DNA of 64,000 nucleotides from positions 1 through 64,000 of the forward strand of contig NZ_JAFIFD010000013.1 in the NCBI RefSeq assembly GCF_020832205.1, in the 5' to 3' direction. Positions 51,354 through 59,658 of this stretch are shown one piece after another. The DNA comes from Exiguobacterium sp. GTDB taxonomy: Bacteria > Bacillota > Bacilli > Exiguobacteriales > Exiguobacteriaceae. Position 1 is the stretch's first letter, and each line of letters begins with the position of its first letter. The notes under the pieces are model-generated. The model saw nothing but the letters and a program-made list of their open reading frames with translations. It made no database searches and was not told the DNA's origin. Made by a program: the position numbers and the translations under genes.

Positions 51354-51371
51354 CTCGGTCTGAAGACCGAG
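51354..51371. promoter_or_regulatory. 8-2-8 palindrome between lia and rsgA, likely LiaR site
   Basis: CTCGGTCT and AGACCGAG flank a 2-base centre, 81 bases from liaI. It lies about 45-50 bases upstream of the likely transcription starts on both sides: TATAAA 51321-51326 for liaI and TACAGT 51396-51401 for rsgA. Both promoters lack a good -35, as expected for activated promoters. Confidence 0.55.
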
Positions 51372-51434
51372 ATGATAGCGTTGTCAGAAAATGTGGTACA
51401 GTAAACGTATCGAACAACGAAAGGATGATGTTTT

Positions 51435-51503
51435 ATGAGCACCACATCGATCGCAGTACACACTTTGTCAGCCAATCGGAGGGCGACTGTCCTCCACTAC
51501 TAA
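51435..51503 (+). CDS. Leader peptide in front of rsgA (22 aa)
   Basis: ATG 51435-51437, preceded by AAAGGATG at a good distance, TAA at 51501-51503, 14 bases before rsgA. The peptide starts MSTTSIAVHTLSANRR and ends ATVLHY. Codons for NRRAT overlap a hairpin arm that competes with sequestering of the rsgA ribosome binding site. Its stop is close enough for terminating ribosomes to affect rsgA initiation. Confidence 0.6.
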   Translation: MSTTSIAVHTLSANRRATVLHY

Positions 51504-51510
51504 AGGGAGG
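51478..51510 (+). promoter_or_regulatory. Alternative hairpins controlling the rsgA ribosome binding site
   Basis: Segment A (GGAGGGC, 51478-51484) pairs with segment B (GTCCTCC, 51489-51495) in a 7-bp hairpin with loop GACT. Segment B pairs equally with the rsgA ribosome binding site (GGAGGAT, 51506-51512). The two pairings exclude each other. Confidence 0.6.
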
Positions 51511-51517
51511 ATTCTAC

Positions 51518-52489
51518 TTGAATCAAACGACAACAACGGGACGTGTCACGGCACAGTTCCAACATATGTACACGGTCACGACCGAAAACGGGACGTTCAC
51601 ATGCAGCGTCACCGGAAAATTTCGCCATGAAGCCGAGAGTGAACGTGACTACCCGGTCATCGGCGATTTTGTCGAATTTACCGTTCGCGAGCATGGGCAA
51701 GGCGTGATTCGGCGTCTCCTTGAACGGCGCACTGTCCTGTCACGGGCAGCCGCCGGCAACGAGACGCGCGAACAATTGATCTGCGCGAACGTCGACTATA
51801 TTTTGATCACGATGGCGTGCGGGCACGATTTCAATCTGCGCCGGCTCGAACGCTATTCGCTCGCCGCGTGGGAAACCGGAGCCACGCCGCTCATCGTCTT
51901 GACGAAGTCGGATCAAGTCGAGGACGTCGGTGGCCTCGTCTCAGACCTCACGTTGACTGTGCCTGGCGTCGACGTGTTCCCCGTCAGTTCGGTCACGGGG
52001 AATGGAATCGACGCATTACGCAACGCGTTGCCGAATGGGAGCACGATCGTCCTCGTCGGTTCATCCGGTGTCGGGAAATCGTCACTGACGAACGCGCTCG
52101 CCGGCGAGACGATTGCCGCGACCCAAGACGTTCGTGAGAGCGACGAGCGAGGCAAGCACACGACGACACACCGCGCCTTGTTCGCCCTCGATGGCCTATT
52201 TGTCATCGACACACCGGGGATGCGCGAGTTCGGACTTTGGGACGGCGCCGACCATCTCGATGAGACGTTTCGAGATATCGAGGCGCTCGCCGATACGTGC
52301 CGCTTCCGCGATTGCTCGCATGGGAACGAACCGGGGTGCTCGGTCCGGCACGCGATCGAGGCCGGGACACTCGACGCGAAACGCCATCAAAGCTTCGTCA
52401 AGCTCGAACGAGAGCTCCGCTACGCCGAGAAGCGGCAAGCCGAAGCGGCCCGCCTCGCCGAGAAGAAAAAGCGAAAAATGAAAAGTTGA
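51518..52489 (+). CDS. rsgA: Ribosome small-subunit-dependent GTPase RsgA
   Basis: Circularly permuted GTPase that helps mature the 30S subunit. 323 residues from TTG 51518 (GGGAGG 7 bases upstream; the open frame further upstream overlaps the leader region). N-terminal OB fold (about 1-70), G4 LTKSD first, then G1 GSSGVGKSS (about 186-194), switch region GKHTTTHR, G3 DTPGMREFG, and a zinc knuckle CRFRDCSHGNEPGC. The C-terminus is Lys/Arg-rich. Bacillus rsgA sits in the prkC cluster; this copy is elsewhere and may be a second paralogue linked to envelope or ribosome stress. Confidence 0.9.
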   Translation: MNQTTTTGRVTAQFQHMYTVTTENGTFTCSVTGKFRHEAESERDYPVIGDFVEFTVREHGQGVIRRLLERRTVLSRAAAGNETREQLICANVDYILITMACGHDFNLRRLERYSLAAWETGATPLIVLTKSDQVEDVGGLVSDLTLTVPGVDVFPVSSVTGNGIDALRNALPNGSTIVLVGSSGVGKSSLTNALAGETIAATQDVRESDERGKHTTTHRALFALDGLFVIDTPGMREFGLWDGADHLDETFRDIEALADTCRFRDCSHGNEPGCSVRHAIEAGTLDAKRHQSFVKLERELRYAEKRQAEAARLAEKKKRKMKS

Positions 52490-52494
52490 CGACG

Positions 52495-52531
52495 AGGAAG
52501 TTGCGAAATGATTCGCAGCTTCCTTTATTTC
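52495..52531 (+). terminator. Terminator of rsgA
   Basis: AGGAAGTTGCGAA pairs with TTCGCAGCTTCC around a 4-base loop, then TTTATTT. Confidence 0.75.
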
Positions 52532-52579
52532 TGACCTTTATATCATCAAGTCCTATTAGCAATCCAACATTTGTGAACA

Positions 52580-52597
52580 ATCGTTCAGAAATCGTTC
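52580..52597 (+). repeat. Direct repeat upstream of the malic enzyme promoter
   Basis: ATCGTTC occurs at 52580-52586 and 52591-52597, an 11-base period (one helix turn), 21 bases before the -35. A regulator binding site is possible. Confidence 0.35.
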
Positions 52598-52618
52598 CGT
52601 CAAATGTAGGCAAAACCC

Positions 52619-52647
52619 TCGAAAGAAAGCGGTTTCTTCGTTACAAT
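52619..52647 (+). promoter_or_regulatory. Promoter of the malic enzyme gene
   Basis: TCGAAA (52619-52624), 17 bases, TACAAT (52642-52647). Confidence 0.5.
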
Positions 52648-52697
52648 GAATTCGTGTTGTGACAGATAAAAATTCGCTTGGACATAGGGAGAGACTT

Positions 52698-53924
52698 ATG
52701 AAAACATTGAACGAACGCGCACTTGAGATGCACGCTTTGCACCACGGTAAATTAGAAACGACACCGAAAGTCGACGTCGACTCGAAAGAAGCACTCAGTC
52801 TCGCCTACTCACCAGGGGTAGCCGAGCCTTGTCGCCGCATCGCTGAAAATAAAGAACTGTCTTACGACTATACGCTCCGCGCCAACACCGTCGCCGTCGT
52901 ATCGGACGGAAGCGCCGTACTCGGCCTTGGTAACATCGGACCAGAGGCCGCCCTCCCGGTCATGGAAGGAAAAGCCGTCTTGTTCAAAAGTTTTGCCGGA
53001 GTCGACGCGTTCCCGATTTGTCTCGATACGCACGACGTCGACGAGATTGTCCGGACGGTCGAACTGCTCGCACCGACGTTCGGTGCCGTCAATCTAGAGG
53101 ATATTAAAGCACCTGAATGTTTTGAGATCGAGGCCCGTTTGAAACAGACACTCCCGATTCCGGTCTTTCATGACGATCAGCACGGAACGGCCATCGTCGT
53201 CTTGGCCGGGCTCGTCAACGCGTTACGATTGACGGATAAAACGATGCCTGAACTCCGTGTCGTCATGAACGGCGCCGGCGCCGCCGGGATTGCCATCGCC
53301 AAGCTGTTGAAGCGCTTTGGCGTCGAAGACCTCGTCATCTGTGACACGAAAGGTGCGATTTACGAAGGACGCATCGAAGGAATGAATCCGTTCAAAGACC
53401 AAATCGCACTAGCGACGAACCGGAAACTCCATGTCGGTACCCTCGCCGACGTCCTCGAGGGCGCCGACGTCTTCATCGGTGTCTCAGCGGCCGGTGCCGT
53501 CACGGAACATATGGTGCGCTCGATGGCGACAGAGCCGATCATCTTCGCCCTCGCGAACCCGATCCCGGAGATCATGCCGGACCTCGCGACGGATGCAGGC
53601 GCCCGTGTCGTCGCGACAGGACGCTCTGATTTTCCGAACCAAGTGAACAACGTCCTCGCCTTCCCTGGTATATTCCGCGGTGCGCTCGACGTGCGCGCGA
53701 CGGAAATCAATGAAGAAATGAAAGAAGCGGCCGTCCATGCGATCGCCGACTTGTTGACCGATGAAGATTTAGCGAGCGGGATCGTCATCCCGAGCCCGTT
53801 CGATGAACGGGTCGCTCCCGCCGTCGCTGTTGCTGTCGCGAGAGCCGCCGTCGAGACGGGAGTCGCCAAGCGTCCGCTCGATGAAGACGCCATCCGCCGA
53901 CACGTGAGCGATAAACATCTATGA
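52698..53924 (+). CDS. Malic enzyme (YtsJ-like, NAD(P)-dependent)
   Basis: Oxidative decarboxylation of malate to pyruvate. 408 residues, the short bacterial type without C-terminal extension. AYSPGVAEPCRRI (about 37-49), metal and substrate residues in NLEDIKAPECFEIE and VFHDDQHGTAIV, then the Rossmann motif GAGAAGIAIAKLL (about 195-207) and FALANPIPEI with GRSDFPNQVNN. ATG 52698 follows GGGAGAG; the open frame upstream starts 13 codons earlier without a ribosome binding site. Cofactor preference cannot be read safely. Confidence 0.92.
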   Translation: MKTLNERALEMHALHHGKLETTPKVDVDSKEALSLAYSPGVAEPCRRIAENKELSYDYTLRANTVAVVSDGSAVLGLGNIGPEAALPVMEGKAVLFKSFAGVDAFPICLDTHDVDEIVRTVELLAPTFGAVNLEDIKAPECFEIEARLKQTLPIPVFHDDQHGTAIVVLAGLVNALRLTDKTMPELRVVMNGAGAAGIAIAKLLKRFGVEDLVICDTKGAIYEGRIEGMNPFKDQIALATNRKLHVGTLADVLEGADVFIGVSAAGAVTEHMVRSMATEPIIFALANPIPEIMPDLATDAGARVVATGRSDFPNQVNNVLAFPGIFRGALDVRATEINEEMKEAAVHAIADLLTDEDLASGIVIPSPFDERVAPAVAVAVARAAVETGVAKRPLDEDAIRRHVSDKHL

Positions 53925-53925
53925 C

Positions 53926-53962
53926 AAAACTGCGCAGCCCCCTTGGGACTGCGCAGTTTTGT
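53926..53962. terminator. Bidirectional terminator between malic enzyme and pflA
   Basis: Perfect 12-bp stem AAAACTGCGCAG and complement, A/T ends; serves both converging genes. Confidence 0.85.
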
Positions 53963-54678
53963 TAGACTGTACCTTGCAAGATTCCTTCTGCCCACTCGAC
54001 TTCTTCCGTCGTCGGTGGTTTGATTCCTTTTAACGGATAGTCGAGACCGAGCGCCTCCCACTTGTAGACACCCATCTCGTGATACGGTAAAATCTCGACT
54101 TTCTCGACGTGATCGAGTTTTTGAATGAACGCTGCCGTGCGCCGAAGCGCCCCTTCGTCGAGCGTCCATTCGGGGACAAGGACGTGGCGAATCCACATTT
54201 TTGTTCCGCGCTCGGACAGATGTTCGGCAAGCGCGAGCGTGTTGACGTTGCTCCGTCCTGTCAGTTTCTTGCACATGTCATCATCGATATGTTTAATATC
54301 GAGCAACACGAGGTCGGTATGGTCTAAAATCGCATCCAAGTTAGGAGGACGCAGGGCACCCGACGTATCGAGCGTCGTGTGGAGACCGTGTTTTTTCGCT
54401 TCACGTAACAGCGCTTCTAAAAACTCTGGCTGTGCGAGCGGGTCGCCCCCTGAAATCGTGATGCCGCCTTTTGACGCCTCCATGAACGGACGATAGCTGA
54501 GCGCTTCTTGAATGACGTCCTCGGCCGAACGATGGTTATTCTTTTTAAAATCCCACGTATCAGCGTTGTGGCAATACAAACAGCGGAGCGCACAACCTTG
54601 CAAAAAGACGATAAAACGAATTCCCGGGCCGTCAACGGTTCCAAACGATTCGACCGAGTGTACATATCCCATTGTCAT
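53962..54678 (-). CDS. pflA: Pyruvate formate-lyase activating enzyme PflA
   Basis: Radical SAM enzyme that makes the glycyl radical on PflB. 238 residues; the 4Fe-4S cysteines are Cys29, Cys33 and Cys36 (FLQGCALRCLYCHN), followed by ITISGGDPLAQPEFL (SAM contact, about 74-88). GGAGGTC lies 8 bases before the ATG. It follows pflB by 59 bases, on the same strand. Confidence 0.95.
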   Translation of the reverse strand: MTMGYVHSVESFGTVDGPGIRFIVFLQGCALRCLYCHNADTWDFKKNNHRSAEDVIQEALSYRPFMEASKGGITISGGDPLAQPEFLEALLREAKKHGLHTTLDTSGALRPPNLDAILDHTDLVLLDIKHIDDDMCKKLTGRSNVNTLALAEHLSERGTKMWIRHVLVPEWTLDEGALRRTAAFIQKLDHVEKVEILPYHEMGVYKWEALGLDYPLKGIKPPTTEEVEWAEGILQGTV

Positions 54679-54737
54679 CGAAATGACCTCCTAACGAATG
54701 AGCGGCCTTCAGATGAAGGCCGCCAAGCCTTAACTGC

Positions 54738-56984
54738 TTACAGTGAACCGTGGAACGTACGGTTGATGACGTCGATCTGTTGCTCGCGTGTCAACTTGAT
54801 GAAGTTGACGGCGTAGCCTGAAACGCGGATCGTGAGCTGTGGATATTCTTCCGGATGTTCCATCGCATCGAGCAACGTCTCACGGTTGAAGACGTTAACG
54901 TTTAAGTGATGTCCTTTATGCTCGCCGCCCATATAGCCGTCAAGAAGAGCAGCCAAGTTGAGTTCACGAGCGACGTCTTCTTTCCCGAGTGCTTTCGGCA
55001 CGATCGAGAACGTGTAAGAGATGCCGTCTTGCGCATGTTCGAACGGAAGCTTCGCGACTGATGAGAGCGAGGCTGCCGCACCTTTCGTATCGCGGCCGTG
55101 CATCGGGTTCGCACCTGGTGCGAACGGTTCGCCGGAACGACGACCGTCCGGTGTGTTACCCGTTTTCTTGCCGTAGACGACGTTCGACGTGATCGTCAAG
55201 ACCGATTGCGTATGAAGCGCGTCACGGTATGTTTTGTGCTTCCGGACTTTTTCCATGAACGACTCAACGAGTTCGACGGCAATCGCGTCGACGCGGTCGT
55301 CATTGTTTCCGAATTTCGGGAAATCGCCTTCCGTTTCAAAGTCGACGGCGATGCCAGCTTCGTTACGAACCGGCTTGACTGTCGCGTACTTGATGGCCGA
55401 GAGACTATCCGCTGTGACCGAGAGGCCAGCGATTCCGCATGCCATCGTCCGCAAGATTTCTGGGTCGTGAAGCGCCATCTCGATGCGTTCGTACGCGTAT
55501 TTGTCATGCATGAAGTGGATGACGTTGAGCGTGTTGACGTAAAGTTCTGCGAGCCAGTCGAGCGTCCGGTCGAAGTCGGCGTATACTTTTTCATACGTGA
55601 GCACGTCTTCTGTGTTCATCTCCCAAGCCGGTGCGATTTGCTCGCCGCTCTTCTCATCGCGGCCACCGTTCATGCTGTAGAGGAGTGCTTTCGCCATGTT
55701 GGCACGGGCACCGAAGAACTGCATTTGTTTGCCGATTTTCATCGGTGACACACAGCAGGCGATGCCGTAATCGTCGCCGAATTCAGGGAGCATGAGGTCA
55801 TCATTTTCATATTGGATCGCTGACGTCTCAATCGACATCTTCGCGCAATACTGTTTGAATCCTTCCGGTAACTTCGTCGACCAGAGCACCGTCAAGTTCG
55901 GTTCTGGTGCCGGTCCGAGGTTTGTGAGCGAGTGAAGGAAACGGAACGAACTCTTCGTCACGTTCGAGCGGCCGTCTTCACTCATGCCGCCGATTGATTC
56001 TGTCACCCAAGTCGGGTCACCAGAGAACAATTCGTTATAGTCAGGTGTCCGTAAGAATTTGACGATACGGAGTTTCATGATGAAGTGGTCGACGATCTCT
56101 TGGACGTCTGATTCTGTCAAACGACCCGCTTCGATATCCCGCTCCGCGTACACGTCGAGGAACGTCGAGACACGTCCGAGTGACATCGCTGCCCCGTTTT
56201 GCTCTTTGACAGCAGCAAGGTAAGCGAGATACACCCACTGATAGGCTTCTTGCGTGTTCTCCGCCGGACGACCGAGATCGAACCCGTATGCCGCGCCAAG
56301 TTGTTTCAACTCTTGCAGGGCACGGAGCTGTTCAGACATCTCTTCGCGGTCGCGAATATCTGATTCTGATAAGAAGCCGCCTCGGTTGGCCAAGTCTTTT
56401 TTACGCTCAGCGATCAAGAAGTCGATTCCATAGAGTGCCACGCGGCGATAGTCACCGATGATGCGACCCCGGCCATAAGCGTCCGGAAGACCTGTGATGA
56501 TCCCTGACTTACGTGCAGCACGCATTTCAGGCGTATACGCATCGAACACACCTTGGTTGTGCGTCTTCCGAATATCCGAATAAATCTTCGTGATCTCTTT
56601 GTCCGGTTCAAAACCGTACGACTCGAGCGCAGCATCGACCATGCGAATCCCGCCGTTCGGGTGAATCGAACGTTTGAACGGTTCATCCGTCTGGACACCG
56701 ACAACTTTTTCAAGTTCTTTGTCTAAGTATCCTGGCCCGTGTGAAATGATCGTCGATGGCGTGTGTTGATCAACGTCCCATACGCCGCCACGCTCCCGCT
56801 CTTGTTTTGTCAGTTCCATCACATGTCCCCAAAGGCGATTCGTCGCCTCTGTCGGTCCGACCAAGAACGCGTCGTCTCCTGTATACTCGTGTCGGTTCAA
56901 ACGAATAAACTCACCGACGTTCACTTCATTCGTCCACTGCCCAGGTACAAATCCTGACCAGGCTGATTTAATTTCGGTTGCCAT
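54738..56984 (-). CDS. pflB: Formate acetyltransferase (pyruvate formate-lyase) PflB
   Basis: Glycyl-radical enzyme splitting pyruvate with CoA into acetyl-CoA and formate under anoxic conditions. 748 residues; active-site Cys410-Cys411 in YGIACCVSP and radical Gly723 in RVSGYAVNF near the C-terminus, plus [23 protein letters not shown] regions typical of PflB. GAGGAG lies about 10 bases before the ATG. The long upstream region has Rex-, CcpA- and FNR-like sites, in keeping with anaerobic control. Confidence 0.97.
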   Translation of the reverse strand: MATEIKSAWSGFVPGQWTNEVNVGEFIRLNRHEYTGDDAFLVGPTEATNRLWGHVMELTKQERERGGVWDVDQHTPSTIISHGPGYLDKELEKVVGVQTDEPFKRSIHPNGGIRMVDAALESYGFEPDKEITKIYSDIRKTHNQGVFDAYTPEMRAARKSGIITGLPDAYGRGRIIGDYRRVALYGIDFLIAERKKDLANRGGFLSESDIRDREEMSEQLRALQELKQLGAAYGFDLGRPAENTQEAYQWVYLAYLAAVKEQNGAAMSLGRVSTFLDVYAERDIEAGRLTESDVQEIVDHFIMKLRIVKFLRTPDYNELFSGDPTWVTESIGGMSEDGRSNVTKSSFRFLHSLTNLGPAPEPNLTVLWSTKLPEGFKQYCAKMSIETSAIQYENDDLMLPEFGDDYGIACCVSPMKIGKQMQFFGARANMAKALLYSMNGGRDEKSGEQIAPAWEMNTEDVLTYEKVYADFDRTLDWLAELYVNTLNVIHFMHDKYAYERIEMALHDPEILRTMACGIAGLSVTADSLSAIKYATVKPVRNEAGIAVDFETEGDFPKFGNNDDRVDAIAVELVESFMEKVRKHKTYRDALHTQSVLTITSNVVYGKKTGNTPDGRRSGEPFAPGANPMHGRDTKGAAASLSSVAKLPFEHAQDGISYTFSIVPKALGKEDVARELNLAALLDGYMGGEHKGHHLNVNVFNRETLLDAMEHPEEYPQLTIRVSGYAVNFIKLTREQQIDVINRTFHGSL

Positions 56985-57071
56985 TGTGGGTCACTCCTCA
57001 TAAGTTGAGATAACTGCCTGCTTTCTATAATATGAGTGTACGTGAAAACGTGAACATTATGTTTTACATTC

Positions 57072-57089
57072 TTGTGAAAGTTGTAACAA
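57072..57089. promoter_or_regulatory. Rex-like operator
   Basis: TTGTGAAAGTTGTAACAA matches the Rex consensus TTGTGAANNNNTTCACAA at 12 of 14 defined positions. Rex represses fermentation genes when NADH is low. Confidence 0.55.
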
Positions 57090-57118
57090 TCTTATGAACG
57101 TTGGTATATCGCCTTTCT

Positions 57119-57132
57119 TGTAAGCGCTTTAA
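57119..57132. promoter_or_regulatory. CcpA cre-like site
   Basis: TGTAAGCGCTTTAA differs from the cre consensus TGWAANCGNTNWCA at one defined position. CcpA control of pfl is usual in Firmicutes. Confidence 0.5.
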
Positions 57133-57223
57133 TTACTGTTATACTTTAAATTAACATAGATATGAAACAGCTCAAGGCTTATAGACCATCATTTTTCTGT
57201 AATCTGTATCATTTTTATCGTTC

Positions 57224-57263
57224 TGTGACGATTTACACAGTTTTTATAGTGATGTAACTCACA
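57224..57263. promoter_or_regulatory. Two FNR/CRP-family palindromes in tandem
   Basis: TGTGACGATTTACACA (57224-57239) and AGTGATGTAACTCACA (57248-57263) both fit TGTGA-N6-TCACA; the second has perfect GTGA-N6-TCAC. Centres are 24 bases apart. They lie nearer the 140-aa gene (83 bases) than pflB. Confidence 0.5.
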
Positions 57264-57345
57264 GTACAGGGATAGAACTTGAATTTTTGACCGTTATCGG
57301 ACACAATGAAGGCAGAACATTGTAGAAGAGGAAGGGGTTCTTCCC

Positions 57346-57768
57346 ATGACGTATGAACCATTGACTACCGAGCACGACTTGAAGACCGGAGACCGTGTCT
57401 CTCTCAAAGTGGAGGCAGCCGGCGAGCAACGTGACGGTTTTATCACAGAATTTGAAGACGCAGGATTTTGGATTCGCTTTGATGACGACATCGAGAACGA
57501 GGATTTCATCGATTACCGCGATCACTTGCTCGTGGCATTGATTTCCCGTCCTATCGTCGTAGTGGCGGCGCACCCAGAATTGAAACCGTATGAGCAACTC
57601 GTTTCAGAATTACAGTACCGCGTCTATCAAGGATTCACAATCGAAGGTGTGGATCGAACGGCTGACGGGGTCGATGTGCACATCAAACTCCTCGAAGACG
57701 GCCAGACGTACACACAAACGCTTCGCTCCTCGTTCGACGGTGATACTGAACATGTTCGTTATATTTGA
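57346..57768 (+). CDS. Hypothetical protein (140 aa) upstream of yfmL
   Basis: Soluble protein. The N-terminal half looks like a small beta barrel (LKTGDRVSLKVEAAGEQRDG, then GFWIRFDDDIENEDFIDYRD), with acidic stretches; the C-terminal half has SELQYRVYQGFTIEGVDR. No cysteines and no membrane segment. I do not recognise the family. AAGGGG lies before the ATG. It is 54 bases before yfmL on the same strand and behind the FNR-type palindromes. Confidence 0.65.
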   Translation: MTYEPLTTEHDLKTGDRVSLKVEAAGEQRDGFITEFEDAGFWIRFDDDIENEDFIDYRDHLLVALISRPIVVVAAHPELKPYEQLVSELQYRVYQGFTIEGVDRTADGVDVHIKLLEDGQTYTQTLRSSFDGDTEHVRYI

Positions 57769-57822
57769 GACAGGGAGCGCTTATGCTTCCTTTGTTTTTG
57801 CCCAATGATAAGGAGAACTGAT

Positions 57823-58989
57823 ATGAACTTTACAAAACCATTTATTAACGAAGCTTGGCAACGCCTTGGCTTTACGGAACCGATGCCGGTCCAGGCGGAA
57901 GCGTTCCCGCCCCTATTAGAAGGAAAAGACGTCACGATCGAAGCGCCGACAGGAACGGGTAAAACACTCGCTTACCTTTTACCCGCTATCGAAAAAATCG
58001 ACGCCTCGAACGACCGGATTCAAGTCGTCATCGTCGCGCCGACACGTGAACTCGTCATGCAAATCCAGACGGTGGCACAACGTTTCACCGAGAAAGGTGA
58101 CGTTCGGATCGCCTCGTTCATCGGTGGCGTCGAACTGAAGCGCCAAATCGACCGCTTAAAGAAAAAACCTCATTTGATCGTTGGCACGCCGGGTCGTCTC
58201 GTCGAATTGATCGATAAGAAAAAGTTAAAACTACACGAGACGCATACGATCGTGATCGATGAAGCCGATCAAATCATCGACAGCGGTTTGACAGAAGCGG
58301 CCGAACGGATCATCAAGCATACGGCATCGGATCGTCAAATCGCCCTCGTATCGGCGACGTTGACGGATACGCTCCAAGCATGGGCTGCCCCGTTCTTACC
58401 AGAGCCGGTCCACATCAAGATCGAACGCGCAGTAAGTGCTCAAGTGACGTATGGCTATATGTTGACGACACGCCGCTATAAGCCAGAATTGCTTCGCCGC
58501 CTGTCTCACGTCGACGGTGTCAAAGCGCTCGCTTTCATCAACAACCGCTCGTTCTTACCGCCATTAAAAGGTGAGCTCGAGAAGATGAACGTGAACTATC
58601 GCATGCTCGACAGCTTGAAAGGAAAACGCGAGCGTGTCGAGACGCTCCGTGAATTCCGCAAAGGCGAGTATCCGCTCCTCATCACGACCGGCCTTGCCGC
58701 TCGCGGCCTCGACATCGAAGAAGTGACGCACGTCGTCCACTTTGATTTGCCGGAGTCGATTGACGACTTCATCCACCGTTCGGGTCGGACGGCACGCGGG
58801 AATGCGGCCGGTACCGTCCTCTCACTCGTGACCGATGAGGACTTGAAACATTTGAAATCATTCGCCCGTCAACTCGGTGTCGAATTGAAAGAGCTCGAAA
58901 TTTACCGTGGCGATGTCATTGAGAAGCGAATCGAAGATAAACCCCCGGTCGTCAAACGTCCCGCGAACAAGCGAGGACCGCGCCGATGA
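57823..58989 (+). CDS. yfmL: DEAD-box RNA helicase YfmL
   Basis: 388-residue helicase with motif I APTGTGKT (about 44-51), APTRELVMQ, TPGRLVEL, DEAD in VIDEADQII, SAT and HRSGRTARG. The C-terminus is short and basic (KRPANKRGPRR) without an RGG tail, unlike CshA. Bacillus YfmL assists 50S subunit assembly in the cold. ATG 57823 follows AAGGAG by 7 bases. It overlaps the next gene by 4 bases. Confidence 0.88.
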   Translation: MNFTKPFINEAWQRLGFTEPMPVQAEAFPPLLEGKDVTIEAPTGTGKTLAYLLPAIEKIDASNDRIQVVIVAPTRELVMQIQTVAQRFTEKGDVRIASFIGGVELKRQIDRLKKKPHLIVGTPGRLVELIDKKKLKLHETHTIVIDEADQIIDSGLTEAAERIIKHTASDRQIALVSATLTDTLQAWAAPFLPEPVHIKIERAVSAQVTYGYMLTTRRYKPELLRRLSHVDGVKALAFINNRSFLPPLKGELEKMNVNYRMLDSLKGKRERVETLREFRKGEYPLLITTGLAARGLDIEEVTHVVHFDLPESIDDFIHRSGRTARGNAAGTVLSLVTDEDLKHLKSFARQLGVELKELEIYRGDVIEKRIEDKPPVVKRPANKRGPRR

Positions 58990-59627
58990 AAAAAGACCGG
59001 AAAGTGATTCCATTCCCGTTGCTCGTGGAAGAGTCCGAATTGCTGGCCGAGCTGAAGAAATTGTATGAGCAAGCGGCACTCGCACGAAGCACGCAGTGGA
59101 CGAACTACATTCAAGAAATCGCCTCGGAAGGCACATGGCACTTAAAAGACGCCGAGCTGTTCCGTGACCTGTTCATCGACTGGGCCGTCTTCTTTGAGAC
59201 GGATGAGGACGGAATGACACCGCACGGCCGCTACTTGGCGGACCATAAGGCGGACATGTCGCCGGCACTCTATCATGCGCTTCGCGGTCTCGCCGTCCCG
59301 CGTTGTTCCGTCTTTGAAGTGACTGAGGATGGACTGCGTGACTGGGAGACGAAAGAGACGTATATCGTCACTCTCCCAGAAGTACGGGAGCCAGGCGATG
59401 TGATGCTCGGGAAACTACTCGATATCCGCGGCAGCTGGCGTTTCGGGTCGGCGTTTCTCGCCCTCCCGGCGAAAATGGCCGGCAATGTCTCGGACTTATA
59501 TGTCGACTTCACCGATGAAGTCGGTCCCGGGGCGTTTCTCGACCAGTTCCCAGAGTTTTGCGCGGAGCTGATCGACTTGTTGCTCGATTTAGAAGAAGGG
59601 ATCATCGTCCCGAAACCATTAAAATAA
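58986..59627 (+). CDS. Hypothetical protein (213 aa) coupled to yfmL
   Basis: Soluble protein with an N-terminal helical part (EESELLAELKKLYEQAAL, STQWTNYIQEIAS) and a mixed C-terminal domain (VYV-type strands: SVFEVTEDGLRDWETKETY, then EVREPGDVMLGKLL). Acidic at the end. No recognised family. Its ATGA overlap with yfmL implies coupled translation and perhaps a shared role in RNA or ribosome metabolism, but this is inference. Confidence 0.7.
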   Translation: MKKDRKVIPFPLLVEESELLAELKKLYEQAALARSTQWTNYIQEIASEGTWHLKDAELFRDLFIDWAVFFETDEDGMTPHGRYLADHKADMSPALYHALRGLAVPRCSVFEVTEDGLRDWETKETYIVTLPEVREPGDVMLGKLLDIRGSWRFGSAFLALPAKMAGNVSDLYVDFTDEVGPGAFLDQFPEFCAELIDLLLDLEEGIIVPKPLK

Positions 59628-59656
59628 ACGGAGAGGCAGCTGCCTCTCCGTTTTTG
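59627..59656. terminator. Bidirectional terminator after the yfmL unit
   Basis: AAACGGAGAGGCAG and its exact complement meet without a clear loop; T-run follows on the plus strand and A-run precedes. Serves both converging units. Confidence 0.8.
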
Positions 59657-59658
59657 TA

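Larger units (their letters stand above)
56985..57345. promoter_or_regulatory. Long pflB control region (361 bases without a gene)
   Basis: AT-rich intergenic region between divergent pflB and the 140-aa gene. It holds a Rex-like operator, a cre-like site and two FNR/CRP-type palindromes described separately. A likely pflB -10 is TATTAT on the minus strand near 57029-57034. No ORF of note seen. Confidence 0.6.

Noticed and set aside
53360-54274. 304-codon minus-strand frame over malic enzyme and pflA
   Set aside because: Antisense shadow, rich in Arg/Ser, crosses a terminator and two real genes.
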